From: a virus
Strand: one strand, 5' to 3'
Virus record (IMG/VR): IMGVR_UViG_3300037245_001071
Location: 1-57,744 of that record
Length of the DNA: 57,744 nucleotides
Under the pieces are notes generated by a model. The model saw nothing but the letters and a program-made list of their open reading frames with translations, did not search any database and was not told the DNA's origin. The position numbers and the translations under genes are program-made. Every line of letters begins with the position of its first letter. The stretch's first letter is position 1. Below, one piece after another: positions 1-7,189 of the stretch.

Positions 1-16
1 ATCTGCCTTGGTAGAG
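1..16. repeat. 16-bp terminal direct repeat (copy 1)
   Basis: The first 16 bases (atctgccttggtagag) are repeated exactly as the last 16 bases of the window. This indicates that the two ends join, either because the assembly is circular or because the molecule is terminally redundant. The join falls in noncoding DNA just upstream of the packaging genes, where cos or pac sites usually lie, but a simple assembly overlap is equally possible. Confidence 0.85.
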
Positions 17-54
17 AGTTTTAAAAAAAAAGTGTAATTTTTGCAGCCACTTTT

Positions 55-143
55 GCAACGGTTCTAATAGTCAACAATAATAACTTGCAACGGCTGCAAC
101 GCAAATAAACATTATATTGCAACGCTTTTTTAATATCGCAACG
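55..143. repeat. Cluster of five GCAACG repeats upstream of the terminase genes
   Basis: GCAACG occurs at 55-60, 87-92, 96-101, 119-124 and 138-143, three times inside the longer word TTGCAACG, all in direct orientation. The spacing is irregular (32, 9, 23 and 19 bases). The cluster ends just before the promoter of the packaging operon. In lambda-like phages the small terminase subunit binds short repeats (R sites in cosB) next to its own gene, so a packaging recognition site is a reasonable inference. Binding sites for a regulator or replication iterons are alternatives. Confidence 0.6.
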
Positions 144-150
144 AAATTAT

Positions 151-158
151 TAACTTTG
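151..158 (+). promoter_or_regulatory. Bacteroidota-type -7 box of the packaging operon
   Basis: TAACTTTG matches the Bacteroidota -7 consensus TAnnTTTG and lies 19 bases before the ATG at 177. There is no clear TTG at the expected -33 position, only a T-run around 126-131. Confidence 0.55.
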
Positions 159-176
159 AATAAACAAACTTAGATT

Positions 177-365
177 ATGATTGATATAGGAGTTGGAGCC
201 GAAATAGAATTAAAAGATGGAATGCAGTACGAAATAATAGTAGCATATCCAGGTGGTTATTATGATTTAAAAGCCATGAAACCACAATTTGAATGGATGC
301 CTAATTTCTTTCCCGTTTATTATTCTATTCGATTAAATGAGTTTAAAATAATCAACCAGAAGTAA
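177..365 (+). CDS. Small hypothetical protein (62 aa)
   Basis: This is the first gene of the packaging operon, starting 19 bases after a TAnnTTTG box and ending 7 bases before the small terminase gene. It encodes a short soluble protein rich in aromatic residues (several Y, F and W in the second half) with no motif I recognise and no membrane segment. Its position suggests a late gene linked to packaging, but that is only inference. Confidence 0.6.
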   Translation: MIDIGVGAEIELKDGMQYEIIVAYPGGYYDLKAMKPQFEWMPNFFPVYYSIRLNEFKIINQK

Positions 366-372
366 ACAACCA

Positions 373-1035
373 ATGGCAAAAATAAAAGTAATATCACGAA
401 AAGAACTTATAGCGTTTACTAAAATAAACCCTACTACATTGCGCTCTCATATATATAGAGGCATTATAAAAGAAACTAAAGAAAAGGGTTTTATTAATGT
501 ATATAATGCTACTAATCAGGATTGGATAGTTGACCACTGCAGCAAAAAAGGAATTGATATTAGACCTATATTTAATCAGAACGGGGTAAGTGTTCCAAGA
601 AAAGAACAATCCGAACAGGCTAAAAAGGTATCTGAAACTTTAAAGAAAGAACAAGAAATACAATTACCAATAGTTTCAACTGAACACACCAGGTTAAGAG
701 ATTCAAAGCTAAGAGAAGAAATACAATCAAAGGAAATCGAAACACAACTTAAAAAACTCGAACTAGAAAAGAAAAAAGCAAAAGTATTGCCTACTGATTT
801 TGTTGTTGAGGTTTTAAGTAGTTACATAAAAACTAACATTGCCGGAATAAAAACCGATGGACATAAAACAATTGATTCAATAGTTGATGAATTAGGAGGT
901 GACCATTCGACTAAATTGAAGTTTAAAAAGCAATTTGATATTATGGTTAGTGATACTTTCAAAAATAACCATGAATCAATAACTAAAGAGGCTAAGAAAA
1001 AGGCTAAAAAGTATGCTGCTGATAGAAATTGGTAG
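373..1035 (+). CDS. terS: Terminase small subunit (probable)
   Basis: The 220-residue protein has an N-terminal segment of about 60 residues resembling a winged/MerR-like helix-turn-helix (VISRKELIAFTKINPTTLRSH), as in lambda Nu1-type small terminases. A long, highly charged helical region follows (residues 70-140, rich in K and E), probably for oligomerisation, and then a C-terminal helical domain. Small terminase recognises the packaging site and recruits the large subunit. The assignment rests on the DNA-binding N-terminus, the coiled-coil middle, and the position upstream of the large terminase. The usual order is interrupted here by two small genes and a recombinase. The repeat cluster at 55-143 is a candidate binding site. 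Confidence 0.65.
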   Translation: MAKIKVISRKELIAFTKINPTTLRSHIYRGIIKETKEKGFINVYNATNQDWIVDHCSKKGIDIRPIFNQNGVSVPRKEQSEQAKKVSETLKKEQEIQLPIVSTEHTRLRDSKLREEIQSKEIETQLKKLELEKKKAKVLPTDFVVEVLSSYIKTNIAGIKTDGHKTIDSIVDELGGDHSTKLKFKKQFDIMVSDTFKNNHESITKEAKKKAKKYAADRNW

Positions 1036-1072
1036 CGCAGCGTATGCCATTCAACGGCTCGTGTATGCTGCG
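1036..1072 (+). repeat. Stable hairpin immediately after the small terminase stop codon
   Basis: CGCAGCGTA (1036-1044) pairs with TATGCTGCG (1064-1072), with an additional GCC/GGC pairing inside (1046-1048 with 56-58 of the same hundred). It begins at the base after the terS stop codon, is much more GC-rich than its surroundings, and has no T-run, so it is not a typical terminator. It shares the word GCCATTCA with the structure at 1769-1854. Confidence 0.6.
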
Positions 1073-1113
1073 TAGCCTGACGAAACGAGATATAAACCTT
1101 AAATAATATACAA

Positions 1114-1419
1114 ATGATAAGCGAAATACAGAATGATAAAAGTAAAATGGCTATGCAGTATGACACATTGTTATGCGCTGCTATTTACAAAACACTTAAA
1201 GACAATTGGAGCGATTCAAGAATGTCTCAATTTGATGGCTTCTGGTATGGATACGATGCATTAAGCGACTGCCTGTATGAAGTAGGATACCCACAAGTAA
1301 CAGAGAAAGAAATGAAACACGCAATGCAGTATTTAGGAAAGAAAGGAGCGTGTGAGCTTAAACCGACTTATGATGAAGAGGGAAAGATAAATGGGCGTGG
1401 CTGGTTTAGTTGCGCATAA
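1114..1419 (+). CDS. Small hypothetical protein with possible winged-helix fold (101 aa)
   Basis: This 101-residue protein contains a predicted helix-rich middle and an end (KKGACELKPTYDEEGK, then GRGWF) that resembles the wing of small phage winged-helix proteins; this is a weak impression. The stop codon lies inside a strong inverted repeat (1417-1430). It sits between the small terminase and a recombinase, so it may be part of an accessory insertion. Confidence 0.6.
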   Translation: MISEIQNDKSKMAMQYDTLLCAAIYKTLKDNWSDSRMSQFDGFWYGYDALSDCLYEVGYPQVTEKEMKHAMQYLGKKGACELKPTYDEEGKINGRGWFSCA

Positions 1420-1517
1420 CGCGTTCCAGCGTAAGCTGAGTCGCTACGGTTGGTGGAGCGTAGCGGAGGCAAGGAGTAGTGTACTCGGCTTCACATGCTG
1501 CGATTCAGTTTACGCTG
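1417..1517 (+). repeat. Branched inverted-repeat structure overlapping the end of the upstream gene
   Basis: CAGCGTAAGCTGA (1427-1439) pairs over 13 bases (one G-T) with TCAGTTTACGCTG (1505-1517). Enclosed are two more hairpins: CGCTACG/CGTAGCG (1442-1448, 1459-1465) and GAGTA/TACTC (1474-1478, 1482-1486). The stop codon of the preceding gene is inside the left arm. The 14-base word at 1417-1430 is the exact reverse complement of 1769-1782. The fold resembles a multi-arm RNA or a folded recombination site; there is no T-run for a terminator. Confidence 0.65.
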
Positions 1518-1578
1518 TGTTAGCCAGCGTGACAGAGAGGACAAAGTAAATATTAATAACACGTAAAAATAGAAAATT

Positions 1579-1755
1579 ATGGACAAAATGATTTTATTGT
1601 TAACGGACGTTGAGAATGGAACGGGTTGTAAGCCAACCATTCAGGATTTAGAACATTGGGAGCGTGAGGGCTATGTTTATAGAGCTTTCGAAACAAACGG
1701 ATGGATCACCTTAAGTAAGGTGGATGTCAAATTAGATGTACATTGTGGGTATTAA
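1579..1755 (+). CDS. Small hypothetical protein (58 aa)
   Basis: An open frame of 58 codons starts at an ATG preceded by an A-rich stretch typical of this genome. The protein is soluble and acidic, has no recognisable motif, and reads like a short single-domain protein. It is followed within 14 bases by the third inverted-repeat structure of this region. I do not recognise a family. Confidence 0.55.
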   Translation: MDKMILLLTDVENGTGCKPTIQDLEHWEREGYVYRAFETNGWITLSKVDVKLDVHCGY

Positions 1756-1768
1756 TTTTCGCATGTGA

Positions 1769-1854
1769 GCTGGAACGCGTTAGCCATTCATAGTCACTAA
1801 AAACATGAGGAATCGAATGTTTTGTGACGTGCCTCGATGGCATGAATGGCTAAC
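1769..1854 (+). repeat. Long nested hairpin upstream of the integrase
   Basis: GTTAGCCATTCAT (1779-1791) pairs perfectly with ATGAATGGCTAAC (1842-1854). Inside it, GTCAC plus AAAACAT (1793-1797, 1800-1806) pairs with ATGTTTTGTGAC (1817-1828). The left end GCTGGAACGCGTTA (1769-1782) is the reverse complement of 1417-1430. It lies 59 bases before the recombinase start. Possible roles are an RNA control element for the recombinase or a recombination site. Confidence 0.65.
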
Positions 1855-1912
1855 TCTTTCTTATATTTTCTTTTAATAACCAATTAAGTAGTAAACAATT
1901 AAACATTACAAA

Positions 1913-2719
1913 ATGTGCAAGATTGAATTATTTGAACAGGAATTAAGACTTTCAAAATCAGAGCAAACAATTACTGCTTATAAAAAACAATTCGAATTGT
2001 TTTTAGAATATTTTGAAGGTAAAGACTTGAGGTATTTATCATTAAATGCTATAAAAGAATACATTCTATTCCTGCATAATATCTACGGCTATTCTAGTAT
2101 TATACACGCCATATCTGCTGTTAAGTTTTATTATGCTAATTTGAATGGTAGAAAAAGACATTTAGACATTACACATCCAAAGAAACCTAAAACAATTCCT
2201 ACAGTATTAAGCTATGATGAAGTAATGAAAATGATTAATTTAACCATGAATTTAAAACATAGGGCAATAATTGAAACTATATTTTTTCATGGATTAAGAA
2301 GGTCTGAATTATTAAGCTTAAAAATAGACCACATAGATTCGCCAAATATGATTTTAAAAGTAATTCAATCTAAAGGATGTAAAGATAGAAATATTCCCTT
2401 ATCTAAAGATTGCTTGAATACATTAAGGTTATATTTTAACGCCTATAGACCAAAAAAATACTTGTTTAATGGTATCGAAAAAGAAAATAAATACTCTCCA
2501 ACTTCATTAGCTAATATAATTACTGAAGCTGCAAAAAGAGCAAAAATAAATAAGAATGTAACACCACATACTTTACGACATAGTTTTGCTAGTTATTTAG
2601 TTTCAATAAATATAAATCTAAAGAAAATTCAAGAATGGATGGGACACGCATCAATTAAAACTACTGAGATTTATTGCCATATAGTTTATGAAGAAAATCC
2701 AATTAAAAAAAGAGCATAA
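1913..2719 (+). CDS. int: Tyrosine recombinase (phage integrase, XerC/D-like)
   Basis: The 268-residue protein has the two-domain layout of tyrosine recombinases: an N-terminal SAM-like core-binding domain (about 1-85) and a C-terminal catalytic domain. The visible catalytic set is R129 (GLRRSE), K154 (SKG), H219 and R222 (HTLRH), H245 (GH) and Y254. The length and the PKKPKTIP linker resemble XerD-like enzymes rather than integron integrases, whose extra insertion is missing. The stop codon overlaps the start of the large terminase (TAATG), so it is translated within the packaging operon. That position is odd, because integrases are normally in their own early or lysogeny unit. It could integrate the phage, resolve multimers, or move the neighbouring hairpin-flanked genes. 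Confidence 0.9.
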   Translation: MCKIELFEQELRLSKSEQTITAYKKQFELFLEYFEGKDLRYLSLNAIKEYILFLHNIYGYSSIIHAISAVKFYYANLNGRKRHLDITHPKKPKTIPTVLSYDEVMKMINLTMNLKHRAIIETIFFHGLRRSELLSLKIDHIDSPNMILKVIQSKGCKDRNIPLSKDCLNTLRLYFNAYRPKKYLFNGIEKENKYSPTSLANIITEAAKRAKINKNVTPHTLRHSFASYLVSININLKKIQEWMGHASIKTTEIYCHIVYEENPIKKRA

Positions 2720-4851
2720 TGTTAGAACAATCAATAAAAAAAGTATTAGAGTCTATTTCTTTTAATACGGATTATTTGAGCCCGTCTGAATGGATTGAAA
2801 AAAATAGATACATACAGGAACATGTAAGCGAGCGCATGTTTGGAAAATTCGATTGGTCAAATGTTCCTTATATGAAGCAAATAACCGACCATTTAAGCCA
2901 ATATGATCCGGTTACTCACATTGCATTAATGAAAGGTGTAAGGATTGGCGGTACTTTTGCATTGGTCCATAATGGAGTTCCTTATATCATGAGTGAACGC
3001 CCTACTAACATAATGCTTTTATCTGCAAATGATACATTAGCTACAAGTACATTAAAAGGTGTTGATGATGGTATTGATGGTTGTAATATCCGTCATTTAG
3101 TTGGTAAAACCTCAGGAGCAAGAAGTAAATCAACGGGAGATACTTTAGAGCAAAAAATATTTAACGGTGGTTATGAGTTGTTTAATTTTGGCGGTCAAAG
3201 CATTAAGAATATGCGACAAAAAACAGCCGGTTTTGTTGCGGCTGATGAGCTAGACGCTTTTAAGGGTATTGATAAAATAGGAGGTAGCTTTTTAAAAGCC
3301 ATGGAGGATAGGGCCAGAAGTTTCGGGGAGGCAAAGAAAATAGTATATATTAGTTCGCCTTTATTGTTGATAAGTAGTCTTATTTACAAACTATATTTAC
3401 AAGGAAATCAAAATGTTTATTATTTACCGTGCCCTCAATGTGGTGAATATATTGAATTAGTTTGGAATGAAAGAAACATAAATAATACTCGTTATGGGGT
3501 TGTATTTGATGTGAGAAATGGGGAGGTAATAGAAAAAAGCGTAAGGTACCGGTGTGGAAAGTGTGAAAATGAGTTCTTTGAAAAGAAATACAAGCGCGAT
3601 ATGCTTAATAATGGCTATTGGAAAGAATCTATGGAACGTGAGAATAAACGTTTTGTAAGCTATCGCATTTCTGCATTATACGCACCTCCTACAATGGATA
3701 ATTGGTATGATTTTGCAAGGGATTATCAGGAAGCATTTCCGAGAGGTGGTACAAAAGATGATGCAGCATATCAGACATTTGAAAACTCTATATTAGGTTG
3801 GCCATACAAGCCAATAGGATATGTTTTAAAAACAACCGAATTACAAAAGAATAGAAGAGACTATAAAATAGGTGATTGTCCTTTTGAACTATCTAAAAAA
3901 GATAATAACGGGGAGATTGTAATAATAACTTTAGCTGCAGATTGCAATGGTTACGATTCGGACCCCGACTATGGAGACGATGCACGTATAGATTATGAGA
4001 TTTTGGGGCATTCAGAAAAACAAGTTACATACTCAGCAGATGCCGGAAGTTGTGGAACCTTCATTCCAAAAATAGAACTACGAGCGTTAAAAAAAGAGGG
4101 TGTTGATATTGGAAAATTAGAAAGAGCCAGGAAAAAGTACAGCTATAAGTTAGATGTTGAAAATTCAGTATGGGACCTACTCGAAGAAAAAATAAAACAA
4201 ACGTTTGGTACTCATGAAAGAAGAATTGATGTAATTGCAATTGATGTGGGCGGTAAGTTTGGCGAGTATGGAATGGAGTTCTGCAAGAAAATGATAAACA
4301 TGGGATATAATGTCCTTCCAATAAAAGGAGCAAATAAAGAAATATTTACAGGTAAGGAAAAAAATGAAACTGCTAGGATGTATCAGATGTCAGAAGATGG
4401 AGAGAAATTTTTAGTTAATGTGAATGTAATTAAAGACAATCTAGCAAAATACATTTTACTTAAAGATTACATTGATAAGGATGGACAATTACACCAACCT
4501 GAGCATTATTTAAACTTTCCGGAATATGACCCAAAAGCTAAAAAGTACACTTATAGAAACTATTTTGCACATTACGAAAGCGAAAGCAGAAAAGAGAAAA
4601 AAGCCGAGGGTATGCAGACTAGATATTTTTGGGAAAAGAAAAGACCCGACTCTCAGAATCACTATTTAGATACAGCTGTTTATAATCAGTTTATTCCTAT
4701 TTATCATGCTGATTTGATATGTAAAGCCGCTAATGATGCTAAGTTGGCGAATGGGAAAAAGATGTATTCTGATAAAATAGAGATTACATGGGAAAACACC
4801 TGCAGGTTAATTAAAGAATGGTATGCTAATAATAATTTACAAATGAGTTAA
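2719..4851 (+). CDS. terL: Terminase large subunit (lambda gpA-like packaging ATPase/nuclease)
   Basis: The 710 residues are typical of the GpA family. The ATPase region has a deviant Walker A (MKGVRIGGTF, about 71-80, comparable to the non-classical P-loop of lambda gpA) and a Walker B at D176-E177 (GFVAADELDAF). A zinc-ribbon insertion has cysteine pairs at 238/241 and 279/282. The C-terminal part should be the RNase H-like nuclease that cuts concatemers; acidic clusters such as AADCNG fit. It forms the motor with the portal. The start overlaps the integrase stop by one base, and a strong terminator follows at 4932. Confidence 0.93.
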   Translation: MLEQSIKKVLESISFNTDYLSPSEWIEKNRYIQEHVSERMFGKFDWSNVPYMKQITDHLSQYDPVTHIALMKGVRIGGTFALVHNGVPYIMSERPTNIMLLSANDTLATSTLKGVDDGIDGCNIRHLVGKTSGARSKSTGDTLEQKIFNGGYELFNFGGQSIKNMRQKTAGFVAADELDAFKGIDKIGGSFLKAMEDRARSFGEAKKIVYISSPLLLISSLIYKLYLQGNQNVYYLPCPQCGEYIELVWNERNINNTRYGVVFDVRNGEVIEKSVRYRCGKCENEFFEKKYKRDMLNNGYWKESMERENKRFVSYRISALYAPPTMDNWYDFARDYQEAFPRGGTKDDAAYQTFENSILGWPYKPIGYVLKTTELQKNRRDYKIGDCPFELSKKDNNGEIVIITLAADCNGYDSDPDYGDDARIDYEILGHSEKQVTYSADAGSCGTFIPKIELRALKKEGVDIGKLERARKKYSYKLDVENSVWDLLEEKIKQTFGTHERRIDVIAIDVGGKFGEYGMEFCKKMINMGYNVLPIKGANKEIFTGKEKNETARMYQMSEDGEKFLVNVNVIKDNLAKYILLKDYIDKDGQLHQPEHYLNFPEYDPKAKKYTYRNYFAHYESESRKEKKAEGMQTRYFWEKKRPDSQNHYLDTAVYNQFIPIYHADLICKAANDAKLANGKKMYSDKIEITWENTCRLIKEWYANNNLQMS

Positions 4852-4931
4852 TTGTTTATTCATGAAAATGTCGTAAATTAGCTGTGTTGTTAAAAGATAA
4901 ATTTTTTTCATAGGTTAATTTAGTTAGTATT

Positions 4932-4966
4932 AAGGCTATCGTTTGGGTTACGGTAGCCTTTTTTTT
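4932..4966 (+). terminator. Rho-independent terminator after the large terminase gene
   Basis: A 10-base stem, AAGGCTATCG (4932-4941) with CGGTAGCCTT (4951-4960), one G-T pair, has a 9-base loop and runs into eight Ts. It closes the packaging operon. Confidence 0.85.
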
Positions 4967-5022
4967 GTATCTATATGGGAACTATTACACATAAGAATCA
5001 ACTCAAACAATGATTTATATCA

Positions 5023-5053
5023 TTGCACTAAAAAAATATAGTTCTGATATTTG
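5023..5053 (+). promoter_or_regulatory. Bacteroidota-type promoter of the accessory operon
   Basis: TTG at 5023-5025, a 20-base spacer, and GATATTTG at 5046-5053 (one mismatch to TAnnTTTG) precede the ATG at 5089 by 35 bases. It follows the terminator at 4932-4966, so it should start a new transcript. Confidence 0.5.
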
Positions 5054-5088
5054 TAATGTCATAAGACAATAACTAAAAATAAAAATCC

Positions 5089-5274
5089 ATGCTACCTTAC
5101 GAAGAAAAAGTAAAAAAATTACGAAAATTGAGCATAGCAGACTTATATGCACTGAATAATTTGTTTTGCGTTGAAAGTAACAAAACAACATTCGGCTTAA
5201 GTAAAGGTGATGTGTCATTAGTAGACAATGTACTAGGAGAAAAAATAAACGCATTATTCAATCAAATAACATAA
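5089..5274 (+). CDS. Small hypothetical protein (61 aa)
   Basis: This is the first gene after the packaging terminator. The 61-residue protein looks fully helical, with an EEKVKKLRKLS start and a hydrophobic middle, and no cysteines apart from one. It ends 3 bases before the J-domain gene and is probably co-expressed with it. I do not recognise the family. Confidence 0.6.
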   Translation: MLPYEEKVKKLRKLSIADLYALNNLFCVESNKTTFGLSKGDVSLVDNVLGEKINALFNQIT

Positions 5275-5277
5275 ATT

Positions 5278-5883
5278 ATGAAACCTATTCACTACATCAA
5301 AAAGTATAAGCTCAATATTGGCACCAATTTTAGTCACAATGAGTTTATACAAGACTTAACCACCGATTTTATCACACTTTTAGAAGTTGGTAAAACAAAT
5401 TCAGGTCAATACGTTTTAAAAGGCTTTGAAAACACCGTAAGAGCCATTAGAATGAAATGGGAGGGTATAAATAACAAAACTAGTGGAGAATTGCCTGAAA
5501 AGCTTTGGAAATACTTCTATGCAACTGTAATAGTTAAAATGCGTGAAGAATTATTTCCTGATGAAATGGCACGAAGAAAAGAAGAGCGTGAGGAAAGAAA
5601 AAGAGACAGGGAAAACTACCAGAAATGGCAAGATCAAGAATTTGGATTTAGCGATTACTTTTTTAATTTCTTTCATTCAATATTCAAATCGCAAAATACA
5701 ATCCCATCGAGTAGTTTTGATTTATTAGGCATTGGTTCAGATTCTAGTGAAACTGATATAAAACAATCCTATAGAACTTTAGCCAAAAAGCACCATCCAG
5801 ATGCGGGTGGTAATCCTAAAAACTTTATGGAAATTACAGAGGCAAAAAATAAATGTTTAACTTATTTGAAAAATAAATTATGA
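5278..5883 (+). CDS. J-domain (DnaJ-like) protein
   Basis: The last 55 residues (about 147-201) form a J-domain: FDLLGIG at the start, a basic helix QSYRTLAKKHH, and the HPD signature at 173-175. J-domains stimulate DnaK ATPase. The N-terminal 145 residues are unrelated and end in a highly charged helix (about 98-120, rich in R, K and E). The gene is in the late region between terminase and portal, so recruiting host DnaK for capsid assembly or replication-complex disassembly is a sensible inference. The stop codon overlaps the next start (ATGA). Confidence 0.85.
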   Translation: MKPIHYIKKYKLNIGTNFSHNEFIQDLTTDFITLLEVGKTNSGQYVLKGFENTVRAIRMKWEGINNKTSGELPEKLWKYFYATVIVKMREELFPDEMARRKEEREERKRDRENYQKWQDQEFGFSDYFFNFFHSIFKSQNTIPSSSFDLLGIGSDSSETDIKQSYRTLAKKHHPDAGGNPKNFMEITEAKNKCLTYLKNKL

Positions 5884-6092
5884 AAAAGAAAACCGAAAAA
5901 ACAAAAGAACCGATAGAATTGCAGTATTTCACACCAAATGGTGTAAATGTAACCGACCGTATAAAAGATGGTAGAACTACTTTAATGTTAGACCTGGAAG
6001 CTGCTGAAAAGGTAAAGAGTGACAAAAAGAGTTATCTATATCCGGTAACTGATTCGGATGGTAAATTTATTGGTTATGGAATCCCTAAATAA
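5880..6092 (+). CDS. Small hypothetical protein (70 aa)
   Basis: Overlaps the end of the J-domain gene by four bases (ATGA), so it is translationally coupled. The N-terminus is lysine-rich; the remainder looks like a small beta-rich domain (YFTPNGVNV, SYLYPVTDSDG). No family recognised. Confidence 0.6.
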   Translation: MKKKTEKTKEPIELQYFTPNGVNVTDRIKDGRTTLMLDLEAAEKVKSDKKSYLYPVTDSDGKFIGYGIPK

Positions 6093-6099
6093 TTGAATT

Positions 6100-6318
6100 A
6101 TGAATAGAGCAGAGCACTTACAATGGAGTAAAGAAAGAGCAATTGAATATGTTGATAATGGAGATAATCAACAAGCTTTTGCAAGTTTCACTAGCGATAT
6201 GTCAAAGCATGATGAATTAGCAAATCATGTAGCATTACCATTAGGAATGATGTTGTTAATGGGTGGACAATTAAACAGTCCTGATCAAATGAAAGATTGG
6301 ATAAATGGATTTAATTAA
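6100..6318 (+). CDS. Small helical hypothetical protein (72 aa)
   Basis: Begins with NRAEHLQWSKERAIEYVDNG, a pattern seen in many small phage proteins of unknown role. The rest is helical and ends with a methionine/leucine-rich stretch (MMLLMGG) and DQMKDWINGF. It is soluble and sits in a tight run of small genes with 6-7 base gaps. Function unknown. Confidence 0.65.
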   Translation: MNRAEHLQWSKERAIEYVDNGDNQQAFASFTSDMSKHDELANHVALPLGMMLLMGGQLNSPDQMKDWINGFN

Positions 6319-6324
6319 ATAATC

Positions 6325-6528
6325 ATGACTAAACAAGATTTTAAAGCTCACAAAATACAAGAGCTTCGCAACGAAATGTACATAGCTATCAAAATTTATA
6401 ATAAATATATGACAGATAGTTATTTGAACAACTTAAGCACTAAAGCCGTAATAGGTCAAACCAGCCCACTATATCGGGAAAAATGGCAAGATAAGTTTGA
6501 TAAACTTAATGAAACTAGCCATGAGTAA
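6325..6528 (+). CDS. Small hypothetical protein (67 aa)
   Basis: Helical, basic N-terminal half (KQDFKAHKIQELRNEM) without membrane segments. Its end overlaps the start of a 26-residue lysine-rich peptide gene by eight bases. Function unknown. Confidence 0.6.
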   Translation: MTKQDFKAHKIQELRNEMYIAIKIYNKYMTDSYLNNLSTKAVIGQTSPLYREKWQDKFDKLNETSHE

Positions 6529-6601
6529 AACTAAACCAAAAAAGAAAGACAAAGCTCGAGACAAGGAAAGAAAAGTAGTTCGTAAAATTAAAAATAAATA
6601 G
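6521..6601 (+). CDS. Lysine/arginine-rich 26-residue peptide
   Basis: A 26-codon frame starting at the ATG at 6521 encodes a peptide in which well over half the residues are K or R. It fills the gap between two genes almost exactly and ends 5 bases before the next start, which supports it being real. Such peptides may bind DNA or RNA; another short basic peptide lies at 30511-30594. Confidence 0.5.
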   Translation: MSKTKPKKKDKARDKERKVVRKIKNK

Positions 6602-6606
6602 TAAAC

Positions 6607-7113
6607 ATGGGAAGAGAATTAAGAATGGTTCCTGAAAATTGGGAACATCCAAAAAATGAAAATGGTAACGAAAAGCCATTATTAGGGGGTTCATTCACTA
6701 AAGAGCTTGCCGATTATAAAGAGGGAAAACAAAAGTGGAATGAAGGATTAAGAGAAAATTGGTTTCCAAAAAAAGATGAAAGCAAGTGGAATCCTAAATC
6801 AGAAGATGAACAAAAAATGAGCTGGGAGGAGTGGACCGGAGAAAAACCAGATAAGCAGGATTATATGCCAGAATGGAGTGATAAAGAAAAAACACACTTT
6901 CAAATGTATGAAACATGTACCGAAGGAACTCCAATAAGTCCGGTAATGGATTCCATTGAAAAACTTGCGCACTGGTTGGCAGATAATAAAGCAAGTGCCT
7001 TTGGTGATTCTACAGCAACTTATGACCAATGGTTAAATACGATCAAAGCCGGTTCTGCGGTATCTGCAATAATGACTAATGGTGTGATTGATTCAGGAGT
7101 TGCACACGCATAA
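6607..7113 (+). CDS. Conserved phage protein of unknown function (168 aa)
   Basis: The sequence has the pattern of a family I have seen in many phages: an opening GRELRMVPENWEHP, then LLGGSF, a tryptophan-rich middle, an MPEW segment followed by THFQMYET and EGTPISPV, and a C-terminal LAHWLADNKASAFG then ATYDQWL. It is soluble, and no enzymatic role is known to me. It is the last gene before a region of about 500 bases with no convincing gene. Confidence 0.8.
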   Translation: MGRELRMVPENWEHPKNENGNEKPLLGGSFTKELADYKEGKQKWNEGLRENWFPKKDESKWNPKSEDEQKMSWEEWTGEKPDKQDYMPEWSDKEKTHFQMYETCTEGTPISPVMDSIEKLAHWLADNKASAFGDSTATYDQWLNTIKAGSAVSAIMTNGVIDSGVAHA

Positions 7114-7155
7114 TCGCTAAATTTAGCAAGTGGTTTGACAGTAAATTAAAATAGA

Positions 7156-7187
7156 TTTGCACAATTAAAAACAATTCACGTACTTTG
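7156..7187 (+). promoter_or_regulatory. Probable promoter upstream of the candidate structured RNA
   Basis: TTTG at 7156-7159, a 20-base spacer, and a -7-like GTACTTTG at 7180-7187. The TTTG core matches; the TA is shifted by one base. It lies in the longest gene-poor stretch of the left half. Confidence 0.45.
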
Positions 7188-7189
7188 TA

